NCBI GenBank assembly: GCA_029251005.1
Contig: JAQXEE010000109.1
Location: 1-60,345, forward strand
Length of the DNA stretch: 60,345 bases
Source: Flavobacteriales bacterium
GTDB lineage: Bacteria > Bacteroidota > Bacteroidia > Flavobacteriales_C > GCA-002722245
Direction of reading: 5' to 3'
The position numbers were made by a program, and so were the translations under genes. The notes under the pieces are model-generated. The model ran no database searches and was not told the origin of the DNA. It saw only the letters and a list, made by a program, of their open reading frames with translations. Shown here one piece after another: positions 27,818-37,076 of the stretch (its first letter is position 1; each line of letters starts with the position of its first letter).

Positions 27818-28156
27818 ATGATGGATAACAGTTTTGAAGATAAATGGAAAGAGCTTGAAAAGAGAATCGCTCAAGACTTTGGGGGGGATTTAGATGTTCA
27901 AGGAATTTTATTCTTGATTGGAGTGCAGGAACTTGGTAAAGGAAAACAAGACTTCACTAAAGATCAAAAATTGGATGTGATGCACGTTGCTATTTGTAGA
28001 GTATTAAGTCCATTTGGTTTTTATAAACTCTCGCATTCTGACCAGGATGGATGGCCGCATTTTGAAACACTTAAACCCCTTCCTAGCTTAAGGGCTGGAG
28101 AACAATTAAAGTTAATGAAGCAAGGTATTTTAGAATATTTTGGGGAAGTTTATTAA
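27818..28156 (+). CDS. small conserved cytoplasmic protein, function unknown
   Basis: A protein of 112 residues with no signal peptide or membrane span. It contains the pieces DLQGILFLIGVQELGKG-like (seen as VQGILFLIGVQELGKG), LDVMHVAICRVLSPFGFY, DGWPHFETLKPLP and GILEYFGEVY. I recognise it as a short protein found across Bacteroidota, but no function is known to me. The gene starts 14 bases after the DUF5686 gene, so both may be cotranscribed, and its TAA stop overlaps the stop of the convergent lipoprotein gene (TTAA, 28153-28156). Confidence 0.7.
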   Translation: MMDNSFEDKWKELEKRIAQDFGGDLDVQGILFLIGVQELGKGKQDFTKDQKLDVMHVAICRVLSPFGFYKLSHSDQDGWPHFETLKPLPSLRAGEQLKLMKQGILEYFGEVY

Positions 28157-28521
28157 TTAATCTTAACAACTGCTGTTGTAGTTTCCTCTCTAACTACACT
28201 TAAAGTACCAATCCCTGATTTGCCACCCGCTGTTACGCTAACTTTCACAACAACAGGTAATTTAAAACAAATTTTATCAGTAACTCCTGCATCAGAAGTG
28301 GTGTATATTTGCTCGGAAGTTAAATCTTCTTCACTACAAAGGTAAAAACCAGCATCAGAAGCGCTTGCTGATTCAACAAAAATCTTTACCGTAGCCCCTT
28401 TAACAGGAGCGCTAGTTGCTAAGTCTATTACAGAAATAATTCCTTCAGTTTTCTTTTCACCACAACTTACACTTGTTAGGACAAGAAGTAAGCCTAAAAA
28501 TAAAACTTTTAATATTTTCAT
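28153..28521 (-). CDS. small putative lipoprotein
   Basis: A 122-residue protein with a signal peptide and lipobox SVSC (Cys20). The mature part looks like one immunoglobulin-like or carboxypeptidase-regulatory-like beta domain (ISVIDLATSAPVKGATVKIFV, then VKVSVTAGGKSGIGTLSVV). The two cysteines at about 59 and 73 may pair. The function is unknown. A good Bacteroidota promoter lies 41-70 bases upstream. Confidence 0.7.
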   Translation of the reverse strand: MKILKVLFLGLLLVLTSVSCGEKKTEGIISVIDLATSAPVKGATVKIFVESASASDAGFYLCSEEDLTSEQIYTTSDAGVTDKICFKLPVVVKVSVTAGGKSGIGTLSVVREETTTAVVKIN

Positions 28522-28561
28522 AATAATTAACGTTTAGAAATAGTTTAAAACTTTCTCCTAA

Positions 28562-28591
28562 CAAATATATATAAAAAATTGTTTGGTCAAA
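28562..28591 (-). promoter_or_regulatory. Bacteroidota-type promoter for the small lipoprotein gene
   Basis: On the minus strand TTTG (28591-28588) and TATATTTG (28569-28562) are 18 bases apart, an exact fit to the TTTG / TAnnTTTG consensus. Transcription would begin near 28556, about 35 bases before the start codon at 28521. Confidence 0.7.
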
Positions 28592-28628
28592 AATTCACTA
28601 TACCTCAGTAAATAGTTAATTTCGCAAC

Positions 28629-29480
28629 ATGATCCGTTTAAAATTTTTCTTCATTCTTATTTTTTCGATAATTATTTTCGCGTGTAATTCTACTAAAGAA
28701 ACTAATAGTAACAACACAGAACCTACAAATAGCAACCTTTATGTTATTCAAACTAAATTTGGAGACATGCTAATTAGACTTTTTGATGAGACACCGCTTC
28801 ATAGAGATAATTTCAAAAAACTAGTTGCTGATTCGTTTTATAATGGGACCTTATTTCATAGGATAATTCCAAATTTTATGATTCAGGGTGGTGATCCCGA
28901 TTCCAAAAACGCTCAGCCAGGTCAAAGGTTAGGAATTGGAAACCTTAATTATACTATCCCTAACGAAGTTTCTCCAAAATTCATACACAAGAAAGGTGCC
29001 TTAGCTGCTGCTCAGCAAGATCCAAGAGTAAATCCTTTGCGCGCTTCGTCTGCATCACAATTTTATATTGTTGATGGTTCCTCAACCAATAAAAAAACGT
29101 TAGAATCTTTCGAAAATAGAAAAAACATCTCCAAAAAAAGAACCCTTACTACTGAAGTCATGAATGATTCATCAAATATTGACCTCCGGAATAAATACTT
29201 AAACGCAAGAAGTTCTAAAAATGATGATAGCACTAATTTCTATGGGACAAAAATTCAAACGTTAATTGATGAAGCTTACGCAAAAAAAGCTTTTCACTAT
29301 AGTCCAGAGCAAATAGCATTATATGATTCCTTAGGGGGCACCCCAAATTTAGATGGGGACTACACCATATTTGGAGAAGTTATAGAAGGAATTAATATTA
29401 TTGACTCAATTGCAATATTAAAAAAGGATAAAAACAACCGTCCTAAAGAAGATCTTAAAATGACAATTAAAAAGTTGTAA
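28629..29480 (+). CDS. cyclophilin-type peptidyl-prolyl isomerase, lipoprotein
   Basis: The 283-residue product has a lipobox IFAC (Cys19) and then a cyclophilin domain. Recognisable parts are TKFGDMLIRLFDETPLHRDNF, YNGTLFHRIIPNFMIQGGDP, GALAAAQQDP, SASQFYIVDG and, at the end, YTIFGEVIEGINIIDSIA. Between QFYIVDG and the final part is an insertion of about 85 residues, including a basic segment and helix YSPEQIALYDSLGG; similar insertions occur in other Bacteroidota cyclophilins. The Arg of FHRI and the Gln of MIQGGD, needed for catalysis, are present. It would assist folding of exported proteins in the periplasm. The gene precedes pheS by 27 bases. Confidence 0.88.
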   Translation: MIRLKFFFILIFSIIIFACNSTKETNSNNTEPTNSNLYVIQTKFGDMLIRLFDETPLHRDNFKKLVADSFYNGTLFHRIIPNFMIQGGDPDSKNAQPGQRLGIGNLNYTIPNEVSPKFIHKKGALAAAQQDPRVNPLRASSASQFYIVDGSSTNKKTLESFENRKNISKKRTLTTEVMNDSSNIDLRNKYLNARSSKNDDSTNFYGTKIQTLIDEAYAKKAFHYSPEQIALYDSLGGTPNLDGDYTIFGEVIEGINIIDSIAILKKDKNNRPKEDLKMTIKKL

Positions 29481-29507
29481 TTTTACAACTCAATTCAAGT
29501 ATTATTG

Positions 29508-30527
29508 ATGGAAGATAGAATCAAAGAGTTAAGTCAACAAATTGAAGAATTCAAAATAGAGGGAAAGGAAACTTTAGAGAAATTTAGAATTCAATTTTTA
29601 GGTTCAAAGAATGTGCTTAAAGATTTATTTGCTGAGATAAGAAATGTTGCAGCTGACAAAAGAAAAGAAGTTGGTCAATCCATTAATTCTTTAAAAACTC
29701 AAGCTCAAGATAAATTTAATCGCCTATCTAATTCAAGTGATGAAGCGGAAGAGCAAAAATCAGAAATTGATTTAACACTACCTGGTGATGAGTTTAAACT
29801 AGGAAGTAGACATCCACTGAGCTTAGTTAACGAAGAAATTATTGAGATTTTCAGTAAAATCGGATTTAATGTTTCAGAAGGTCCTGAAGTTGAAGATGAC
29901 TGGCATAATTTCACTGGCTTAAACTTACCTGATGAGCACCCTGCAAGAGATATGCAGGATACATTTTTTATAGAAAAAGATCCAGATTGGTTGCTAAGGA
30001 CCCATACTTCTTCTGTTCAGATGAGGGTTATGGAAGCTAAAGAATTACCAATTCGGACTATTACTCCAGGAAGGGTTTATAGAAATGAAGCAATTAGTGC
30101 TAGAGCACATTGTTTCTTTCACCAAGTTGAAGGTATTTATATCGATAAAAAAGTTTCCTTTGCTGATTTAAAACAAACAATCGAATACTTCGCGAAGGAA
30201 ATGTTTGGAGAACGTGCTAAAATCAGATTGCGTCCTTCCTACTTCCCTTTTACAGAACCAAGTGCTGAAGTTGATGTTTCATGTTCCTTGTGCAATACAA
30301 AAGGATGTAACGTTTGTAAATACACAGGCTGGTTAGAAATTCTTGGATGTGGAATGATTGATCCTAATGTTCTTAAAAATGCAGGAATTGATCCTAATGA
30401 ATATTCAGGATTCGCATTCGGAATGGGAATCGAAAGAATGGCAATGTTAAAATACGAAGTAAAAGATTTAAGAATGTGGTCTGAAAATGATGTAAGATTC
30501 TTAGATCAGTTTAAGGCTACGTGGTAA
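29508..30527 (+). CDS. pheS: phenylalanyl-tRNA synthetase alpha subunit
   Basis: PheS (339 residues from the ATG at 29508) forms the catalytic part of the alpha2beta2 enzyme that charges tRNA-Phe. An N-terminal coiled-coil covers residues about 1-85. The class II core shows GSRHPLSLVNEEI (motif 1), GRVYRNEAISARAH (motif 2), and AFGMGIERMAMLKY (motif 3). CSLCNTKGCNVCKYTGW adds four cysteines that could bind zinc, seen in many PheS. The pheT gene is not adjacent, which is common in this phylum. A large bidirectional terminator follows. Confidence 0.97.
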   Translation: MEDRIKELSQQIEEFKIEGKETLEKFRIQFLGSKNVLKDLFAEIRNVAADKRKEVGQSINSLKTQAQDKFNRLSNSSDEAEEQKSEIDLTLPGDEFKLGSRHPLSLVNEEIIEIFSKIGFNVSEGPEVEDDWHNFTGLNLPDEHPARDMQDTFFIEKDPDWLLRTHTSSVQMRVMEAKELPIRTITPGRVYRNEAISARAHCFFHQVEGIYIDKKVSFADLKQTIEYFAKEMFGERAKIRLRPSYFPFTEPSAEVDVSCSLCNTKGCNVCKYTGWLEILGCGMIDPNVLKNAGIDPNEYSGFAFGMGIERMAMLKYEVKDLRMWSENDVRFLDQFKATW

Positions 30528-30540
30528 AACTTTACTCGAA

Positions 30541-30586
30541 CAAGAAATAAAAAAGGCCAATTTTTTTTGGTCTTTTTTATTTCTTG
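30541..30586. terminator. bidirectional terminator between pheS and M28 peptidase gene
   Basis: Two 20-base arms (30541-30560 and 30567-30586) are complementary apart from one mismatch, with a six-base loop. They begin CAAGAAATAA and end TTATTTCTTG. The stop codon of the minus-strand peptidase (30577-30579) lies inside the right arm. T runs on both strands allow it to end both convergent transcripts. Confidence 0.8.
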
Positions 30587-32127
30587 TCAACTACAATTCG
30601 ATTTTCATTATTCGCCAACTCCCAAACTGTATAATAAACTAGTTTTGAAATTTGCGCAATCTTTTTAAAGTCTATTTTATCTACTGTATCAGAGGCTTGA
30701 TGATAATCTTCATGAACACCATTAAAATAAAAGATAACAGGAATCCCGTGTTTTGCAAAATTGTAATGATCTGATCTTTGATAGTAATGATTTGGGTCAT
30801 CTATTGAATTATAGGTGTAATCTAGTTGCAATTGAGTATGTTTTTTATTTTGATTCTCATTAATATTATGTAGCTCGGTACTTAAAAAATCACTTCCAAT
30901 AATATAAACATAGTTTGGATTAGGAACACTGTCTTCATGGTGCGCTTGATCTACTCTCCCAATCATATCAATATTCAAATCAGCAACAGTATTCTTTAAA
31001 TTAAAAATTGGATTCTCTGAATAATACCTACTCCCAAGTAAACCTTTCTCCTCTGCCGAAACTGGCATAAACAAAATACTTCGTCGTGGACCATTTCCAT
31101 CTTCTTTCGCTTTTGAAAAAGCTTTTGCCATCATTAGTAAAGCTGTAGTGCCACTACCGTCATCGTCTGCCCCATTAAACACCTCACCATCATGAACTCC
31201 AATATGATCGTAATGAGCAGTGACTACGACTACTTCTTCTTTTTTATCAGTACCCTCAACAAAACCCAAAACATTTTCTGAAGTAATTTTATGATTTATT
31301 AAATCGGAATGAAATCCAATTTTCAATAATAAATCACAGCTAAGAGGTTTTCCTTTTTTTGATATCTTCTTTTTAGTAACGAACAAACCATTTTTACAAC
31401 CTCCTTTGGTTAACAGCCTGTCAGCTGTTTTAGGACTTATAAAAACAACAGGTAATTTCATACCAAAACTATCCGTAGCCAATGCCATTTTTGATGATTT
31501 AAAAGAATGTGCATAAGATGATTTCAAAAAACTTAAGCGCTCATTAACAACAATAATAGCCTTAGCTCCATGTGTTTTTATCTTTTCAATTTTTTTTTGC
31601 CTATTCTCCCATGAACTATGAGAATTTTTTTTATTCACGATGTATTTTCCTTTTTTACTTTTAGGCTCTCCATCGATAAACATGACTACCTTATCTTTTA
31701 AATCTAGCTCTTTATATTCATTGTAGCTATCTGCTCCGATTGCGTAGCCTATAAAAACTACTTCGGCGTTACTAAAATTTGAATCATCAAAATCAGAATT
31801 ATGTAAAAAATCTTGAAAGTAAGATAATGTGTCCCCGTTTATAGAAATTTTGATCTTGCCAGGTTCAACAACCCTCAAATTAAACTTTTGAAAATAACCT
31901 CCATTTACTGGTGGGAAACCATATTCAATAAAATTTTGCATTAAATAAGCCCCTGCTAACTTCTGGCCTTTTTGCCCTGCTTCTCTCCCTTCCAATTCAT
32001 CGCTGGCTAAATATTCTAAATGTTCTCGAGCAGTTTGAGCATTTATATTATTTACATACTTAATTGCTATTTGAGCTGGAGAACTTAAATAGCAAACAAA
32101 TAAAAAAACCTTTAACAAATCTCGCAT
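30577..32127 (-). CDS. exported M28 family zinc peptidase with PA-like insertion
   Basis: This 516-residue protein has an N-terminal signal sequence and a helical start (YLASDELEGREAGQKG is the usual lead-in for this class). The M28 catalytic core holds the zinc and catalytic residues in VVTAHYDHIG, FNGADDDGSGTTALL, VSAEEKGLLGS, NIDMIGR and, near the end, GVHEDYHQASDT. Between residues about 115 and 275 lies a segment that resembles a protease-associated domain (VVFIGYAIG and KDKVVMFIDGEP). It is probably a periplasmic or surface aminopeptidase. A second M28 peptidase occurs at 39200 but is of a different subgroup. Confidence 0.9.
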   Translation of the reverse strand: MRDLLKVFLFVCYLSSPAQIAIKYVNNINAQTAREHLEYLASDELEGREAGQKGQKLAGAYLMQNFIEYGFPPVNGGYFQKFNLRVVEPGKIKISINGDTLSYFQDFLHNSDFDDSNFSNAEVVFIGYAIGADSYNEYKELDLKDKVVMFIDGEPKSKKGKYIVNKKNSHSSWENRQKKIEKIKTHGAKAIIVVNERLSFLKSSYAHSFKSSKMALATDSFGMKLPVVFISPKTADRLLTKGGCKNGLFVTKKKISKKGKPLSCDLLLKIGFHSDLINHKITSENVLGFVEGTDKKEEVVVVTAHYDHIGVHDGEVFNGADDDGSGTTALLMMAKAFSKAKEDGNGPRRSILFMPVSAEEKGLLGSRYYSENPIFNLKNTVADLNIDMIGRVDQAHHEDSVPNPNYVYIIGSDFLSTELHNINENQNKKHTQLQLDYTYNSIDDPNHYYQRSDHYNFAKHGIPVIFYFNGVHEDYHQASDTVDKIDFKKIAQISKLVYYTVWELANNENRIVVDKK

Positions 32128-32220
32128 TGGTGAATTTCTAAAAAATTAATTGTCTTATTAATTACACTACTAATTTAGAATATCTAAAGGTTGCAGAAAA
32201 ATTTAGTAATTTAAATCTTA

Positions 32221-33486
32221 ATGAAAAATCGCACATTACAGATAATTATTATAAATGGAGTCTTCTCCATCTTATTGTTATTTGTTGTTCAATTTTTTTG
32301 GGCGAAAAACTTAATAGCACTTGAGAACAAACAATTTAATCATAAAGTAAAAATCGGGTTACTAAATGCGGGGTATAAACTCAAGTTAATCCATCATTCC
32401 ACAATTGATAAAGTACACCTTGTCAAACAACTAAGTGATGAGTCCTATGTTGTTGAAGTCCAAGATATCGTAAACCCTTCTCATATTGATTCCTTATTAC
32501 AAATAGAATTTAACGTACTAGAGCTCAACTCTCCTTACAAGATTGCTATTTATGATTGCTTTACAGACAGTGTAATTTATTCAAATTCTGGTTCAAGTAG
32601 TGAGAATTACGTAGCAGCAAACGAATACGGTGTTGACTGGGATATCACTAGTTACAACTTCGGAGTTATTTTCTCAAAAAAGAACACATTAGAAAACTAT
32701 TTAAGCATCGGAGTTGCATCCGGTATAGTAATAATGGGTATTGTTGGCTTCTTTATTTACGTTGTTTTAATGTTTTTGCGTCAAAAGAAAATCGGAGAAA
32801 TGAAAACCGATTTCATTAACAACATGACACACGAACTTAAAACACCTATTTCTACGATTTCTCTTTCGAGTAATGTTATAAATCAACCGGATATTATAAA
32901 TCAACCAAAAAGATTAAAACAATATACTCAAATTATCGTTCAAGAAAATGAGCGTTTAAAAAACCAAGTTGAAAGAGTATTGCAATTAGCCTTTTTTGAA
33001 GAACGAAATTTTGCACTAAACTATCAATCGATAGAAATCGTCCAATTAATTAAAAATGCTTTCCAACCTTTTGATTTAATTCTTAACGAAAAAAAAGGTT
33101 CTTTATCCGTTCATGGTAATCCACTGCAAATTAAACTTGACGCTCATCACTTTATAAACGTAATCTCAAACCTTATTGACAACGCGATTAAATATTCAGG
33201 AGATAAACCTCCCAGGATAGAATTTAAAGTAACTTCTTCAAAATCTAACTTATCAGTCTTGATCATAGATAACGGAATTGGAATGGATAAAGATGAAGTG
33301 AAAAATATATTTAAGAAGTTTTACCGCGCACCTACCGGAAATATCCATAACGTAAAAGGTTTTGGTATCGGACTTAGTTACGTTGAGCAAATTATAAAAA
33401 TGCACAAAGGAACTATCGTTGTTAAAAGTGAAAAGAATATAGGTTCAACTTTTAAAATCACAATTCCCTTAAATCAAGAAATATGA
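32221..33486 (+). CDS. two-component sensor histidine kinase
   Basis: A 421-residue kinase with spans at about 7-27 and 162-186 and a periplasmic sensor domain of about 135 residues. The phosphoacceptor is His204 in MTHELKTPISTISL. The ATPase domain shows NLIDNAIKYS (N box), IIDNGIGMDKDEV (G1), FKKFYR (F box) and VKGFGIGLSYVEQI (G2). The gene ends in an ATGA overlap with the response regulator that follows, so the two proteins are a matched pair. The signal is unknown. Confidence 0.92.
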   Translation: MKNRTLQIIIINGVFSILLLFVVQFFWAKNLIALENKQFNHKVKIGLLNAGYKLKLIHHSTIDKVHLVKQLSDESYVVEVQDIVNPSHIDSLLQIEFNVLELNSPYKIAIYDCFTDSVIYSNSGSSSENYVAANEYGVDWDITSYNFGVIFSKKNTLENYLSIGVASGIVIMGIVGFFIYVVLMFLRQKKIGEMKTDFINNMTHELKTPISTISLSSNVINQPDIINQPKRLKQYTQIIVQENERLKNQVERVLQLAFFEERNFALNYQSIEIVQLIKNAFQPFDLILNEKKGSLSVHGNPLQIKLDAHHFINVISNLIDNAIKYSGDKPPRIEFKVTSSKSNLSVLIIDNGIGMDKDEVKNIFKKFYRAPTGNIHNVKGFGIGLSYVEQIIKMHKGTIVVKSEKNIGSTFKITIPLNQEI

Positions 33487-34184
33487 ATGTAAAAGCACAT
33501 ATACTTTTAGTTGAAGATGATGAAAATCTTGGTTTTGTAACAAAAGATAATCTTGAAATTATTGGTTTTAACGTTACTTGGGCAAAAGATGGAGAAGCTG
33601 GATTTGAAGCTTTTTGCAAAGGTAATTTTGATCTTTGCGTACTAGATGTAATGCTGCCTAAAAAAGATGGATTCCAATTAGGTAAAGAAATAAAAGCAGT
33701 AAACGAATCTACCCCAATCATTTTCTTAACAGCTAAGTCACTTGACCCTGACAAAGTACAAGGTTTTAAAATCGGTGCTGATGATTATATTACAAAACCT
33801 TTCAATATGGAGCTCTTAACACTTAGAATAAAAGCTTTATTAAAAAGATATTTTTCAGGTGAAACAAACAATAATGATGAAAAAGGTGTTTTTGAAATTG
33901 GCAAATATTCTTTCCATTTTAAAAATCAAGAATTAATTATTGGCAACGAAAATAAGCATCTCACAAAAAAAGAAGCTGAAATTTTACGATTACTATGTCT
34001 AAATAAAAATCAGTTACTCACAAGGGAGCTTACTTTAAAAATAATTTGGGGAGAAAATGATTATTTTAAGGGAAGAAGCATGGATGTTTTCATTACCAAA
34101 TTGAGAAAATATTTAAAAGCAGACGAACGAATTGAAATAATAAACGTTCACGGTACAGGGTTTAAACTACAAGTGACTCATTAA
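33483..34184 (+). CDS. OmpR/PhoB-type response regulator
   Basis: The protein of 233 residues has a receiver domain with acidic pocket EDDE (about 11-14), phosphoacceptor Asp55 in CVLDVMLPKKDG, the Thr of FLTAKS, and the Lys of DYITKPF. The C-terminal winged helix (about 130-230) has LTKKEAEILRLLCLN and GRSMDVFITKLRKYL, typical of DNA-binding OmpR-type effectors. It is translationally coupled with the sensor kinase. It is not adjacent to the phosphate genes, so nothing here ties it to the Pho-box-like repeats. Confidence 0.93.
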   Translation: MNVKAHILLVEDDENLGFVTKDNLEIIGFNVTWAKDGEAGFEAFCKGNFDLCVLDVMLPKKDGFQLGKEIKAVNESTPIIFLTAKSLDPDKVQGFKIGADDYITKPFNMELLTLRIKALLKRYFSGETNNNDEKGVFEIGKYSFHFKNQELIIGNENKHLTKKEAEILRLLCLNKNQLLTRELTLKIIWGENDYFKGRSMDVFITKLRKYLKADERIEIINVHGTGFKLQVTH

Positions 34185-34236
34185 TAAAAAGCTTGGTTTA
34201 GCTTTATTCGCATCGCTAAACCAAGCTTTTTATTAA
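34181..34236. terminator. bidirectional terminator between response regulator and polA
   Basis: Two perfectly complementary arms of 22 bases (34181-34202 and 34215-34236) surround a 12-base loop. The core is AAAGCTTGGTTTAGC with its complement. The stop codons of both convergent genes (34182-34184 and 34233-34235) lie at the base of the stem. Confidence 0.85.
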
Positions 34237-37076
34237 TGAGCCTCTAACCATGTTTTCCCAAAAGAGCCTTCTACATCTAATCGAACGGTAGTTTTCACTG
34301 CGTTTTCCATTTTCTCTTTTGCCAACTTAGCGATTATTTCTTTTTCAGAAGGAACAACATCAAAAACCAATTCATCGTGTACTTGAAGAATCATTTTAGA
34401 CTGTAGCCCCTGATCTTCCATTTCTTTATGGATATTAATCATTGCGACTTTAATAATATCAGCTGCTGAACCTTGAATAGGTGCATTTATAGCATTTCTT
34501 TCAGCATATCCACGTACAACTGCGTTTTTTGAATTAATATCTTTTAAAAAGCGTTTACGCTTTAAAATTGTTTGCACGTATCCCTTTTCTTTAGCTCCGT
34601 CAACACTATCCTCCATAAACTGCTTAATTCCTGGGTAATTGGTAAAATAACCATCTATTAGTTCCTTTGCTTCTTTACGTTTGATATTTAACCGTTGACT
34701 TAAACCAAAAGCAGATATTCCATAGATAATTCCAAAATTAACCATTTTGGCTTTTCCTCTCATTTCTCGGTCTACCTCTTCCATTGGCACATCAAATACT
34801 TTTGCCGCTGTAGCCGAATGAATATCATGTCCTTCTTGAAACGCCTCAACCATATTTTGATCTTGACTCATCTCAGCCATCAAACGTAATTCAACTTGCG
34901 AGTAATCAGCTGCATACAACTCATTTCCCTTGCTTGGAACAAATGCGGCACGAACCTTTCTACCTTTTTCTGTTTTAACAGGGATATTTTGTAGGTTAGG
35001 ATTTACAGAAGAAAGTCTACCTGTAGCTGCAACAGCCTGACTATAGGTAGTATGAATCTTTCCTGTTGCCTTATTAACTAATTCAGGTAATGCATCAACA
35101 TAAGTAGATTTTAATTTCTTAAGTTGACGGTATTCTAAAACATCGTCAATTATTGGATGTTTTCCTGCCAATTTCTGAAGCGTTTCTTCTGATGTTGAAT
35201 ATTGACCAGTTTTTGTTTTTTTCGCCTTTTCGTCAATCTTCATATTTTCAAAAAGAACGATTCCTAATTGCTTCGGTGAAGAAACATTAAATTCTTCACC
35301 AGCCTTTTCAATAACCGATTTCTCTAGTTTGTCAATTTCTGCCTCTAACTCTATAGAGAACTCTTTTAAAGTTTCTGCATTCAAAGCTACTCCGTTGTTT
35401 TCCATTTTTGATAAAACGTGAATCAATGGCATTTCAATATTTTCAAACAATTCACGTACTTCTTTTTGATCAAGTAACAGACTAAACTTTTCCATTAGTT
35501 GCCATGTGATATCAGCGTCTTCAACAGCATACTTTACCAACTCAGCCTTTTCAACCTCTCGCATCGTTTTTTGATTCTTCCCTTTTTTTCCAATTAAGGT
35601 TTCAATTGAAACAGGACGATAATTTAAATACGTTTCCGCAAGGAAATCCATGTTGTGTTTTAAATCTGGTTGAAGTAGATAATGTGCCATCATAGTATCG
35701 AATAACTTACCTTTTACAGAAACTCCATACTTTACTAAAACATTGATATCATACTTTAAATTCTGTCCAATTTTAGTTGTACTTTCATTGTTGAATAAAG
35801 GTTTAAAAAGATCAAGTACACGTTGCTCATCTCCTTCATTTATAAAGACATAATAACCTTCTCCAGATTTCCATGAAAATGCTAAGCCAACAACTTCAGC
35901 AATCATGGTATCTAAACCTGTTGTTTCTGTATCAAAACAAAAACTATCGAGTTTATCTAGCTTTTCAATTAAAGTATTTATTTCTTCATCAGATTCCACC
36001 AAAATATAATTTGGTTTCACATCATCAATTGTTTTTATTTCTCCTTTAATTAAATTTTCATCTAAATCAACACCAACATTAGGGGTCGCAAATAAATCTA
36101 ATTGTCCATTAGAATGCAAAGGTTTTGAAGTAACAGATGCTTGAGAATTGTCAGGTTTACGTTGAATCGGAACTGGAGAAGTTTGAGCAGTATTTGAGAT
36201 ATCAACTCCTAAGACTCTCCTTGCAAGAGTCCTAAATTCCATTTCTGAAAAAATACTCAATAGAGCATCCTCATTCCAGTTATCAATTAACATCAAATCG
36301 AAGTCAATCTCAATGGGAACATTTAAATCAATTGTAGCCAAAAGCTTAGATAGTTTCCCTTGTTCTGCAAAATTGATTACATTCTCTTTTTGTTTTCCTT
36401 TTAGATCGTCAGTATTCTCCAGCAATCCTTCTAAAGAACCGTAGGCTTTAATTAACTTTTTTGAAGTTTTCTCCCCAATACCAGGGATTCCTGGAATATT
36501 ATCTGCTGAATCACCCCACATACCCAAAATATCGATTACTTGTTCAGGACGTTCAACTTCGAATTTAGTTTGAACTTCAGGAACACCCCAAACTTCAGCA
36601 GGATTGCCACTTCTTCCTGGACGGTACATGAATATATTCTCGGAAACTAATTGAGCAAAATCCTTATCTGGAGTCATCATATACGTTTCAAAATCTTCCT
36701 TTTCGGCAAATTTTGCTATCGTACCAATAATATCATCAGCCTCATAACCAACTTTTTCAATAATTGGAATATTGAAGGATTCAATTAACCTTTTAACATA
36801 AGGAATAGAAATTCTTATGTCTTCTGGAGTTTCATTTCTATGCGCTTTATAATCAGGATACATATCATGTCTAAACGTTTTTCCCGGTGCGTCAAAAACA
36901 ACAGCAATGTGCGAAGGCTTATGCTTATTCAAAACTTCCAATATAGTATTGGCTACTCCTAAAGTAACAGAGGTATTGATTCCTTGAGAATTATATCTTT
37001 GGTTGTTTCCGAATCCAAAATACGATCGGAAAATAATTGCAAATGCATCTATTAGAAAAAGCTTATCCTTAGCCAT
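34233..37076 (-). CDS. polA: DNA polymerase I
   Basis: PolA has 947 residues and three domains. The 5' nuclease (about 1-290) includes IDAFAIIFRSYFGF, GYEADDIIGTIA, GDSADNIPGIPGIGEKTS. The 3'-5' proofreading domain (about 355-550) keeps active-site residues FDTETTGLDTM, NLKYDINVLVKYG and YAVEDADITWQL. The polymerase domain has motif A (ADYSQVELRLMAEMS), the O helix (MVNFGIIYGISAFGLS) and motif C (LQVHDELVFDV). All functions seem intact. It fills gaps in repair and removes Okazaki primers. It is monocistronic as far as can be seen. Confidence 0.98.
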   Translation of the reverse strand: MAKDKLFLIDAFAIIFRSYFGFGNNQRYNSQGINTSVTLGVANTILEVLNKHKPSHIAVVFDAPGKTFRHDMYPDYKAHRNETPEDIRISIPYVKRLIESFNIPIIEKVGYEADDIIGTIAKFAEKEDFETYMMTPDKDFAQLVSENIFMYRPGRSGNPAEVWGVPEVQTKFEVERPEQVIDILGMWGDSADNIPGIPGIGEKTSKKLIKAYGSLEGLLENTDDLKGKQKENVINFAEQGKLSKLLATIDLNVPIEIDFDLMLIDNWNEDALLSIFSEMEFRTLARRVLGVDISNTAQTSPVPIQRKPDNSQASVTSKPLHSNGQLDLFATPNVGVDLDENLIKGEIKTIDDVKPNYILVESDEEINTLIEKLDKLDSFCFDTETTGLDTMIAEVVGLAFSWKSGEGYYVFINEGDEQRVLDLFKPLFNNESTTKIGQNLKYDINVLVKYGVSVKGKLFDTMMAHYLLQPDLKHNMDFLAETYLNYRPVSIETLIGKKGKNQKTMREVEKAELVKYAVEDADITWQLMEKFSLLLDQKEVRELFENIEMPLIHVLSKMENNGVALNAETLKEFSIELEAEIDKLEKSVIEKAGEEFNVSSPKQLGIVLFENMKIDEKAKKTKTGQYSTSEETLQKLAGKHPIIDDVLEYRQLKKLKSTYVDALPELVNKATGKIHTTYSQAVAATGRLSSVNPNLQNIPVKTEKGRKVRAAFVPSKGNELYAADYSQVELRLMAEMSQDQNMVEAFQEGHDIHSATAAKVFDVPMEEVDREMRGKAKMVNFGIIYGISAFGLSQRLNIKRKEAKELIDGYFTNYPGIKQFMEDSVDGAKEKGYVQTILKRKRFLKDINSKNAVVRGYAERNAINAPIQGSAADIIKVAMINIHKEMEDQGLQSKMILQVHDELVFDVVPSEKEIIAKLAKEKMENAVKTTVRLDVEGSFGKTWLEAH

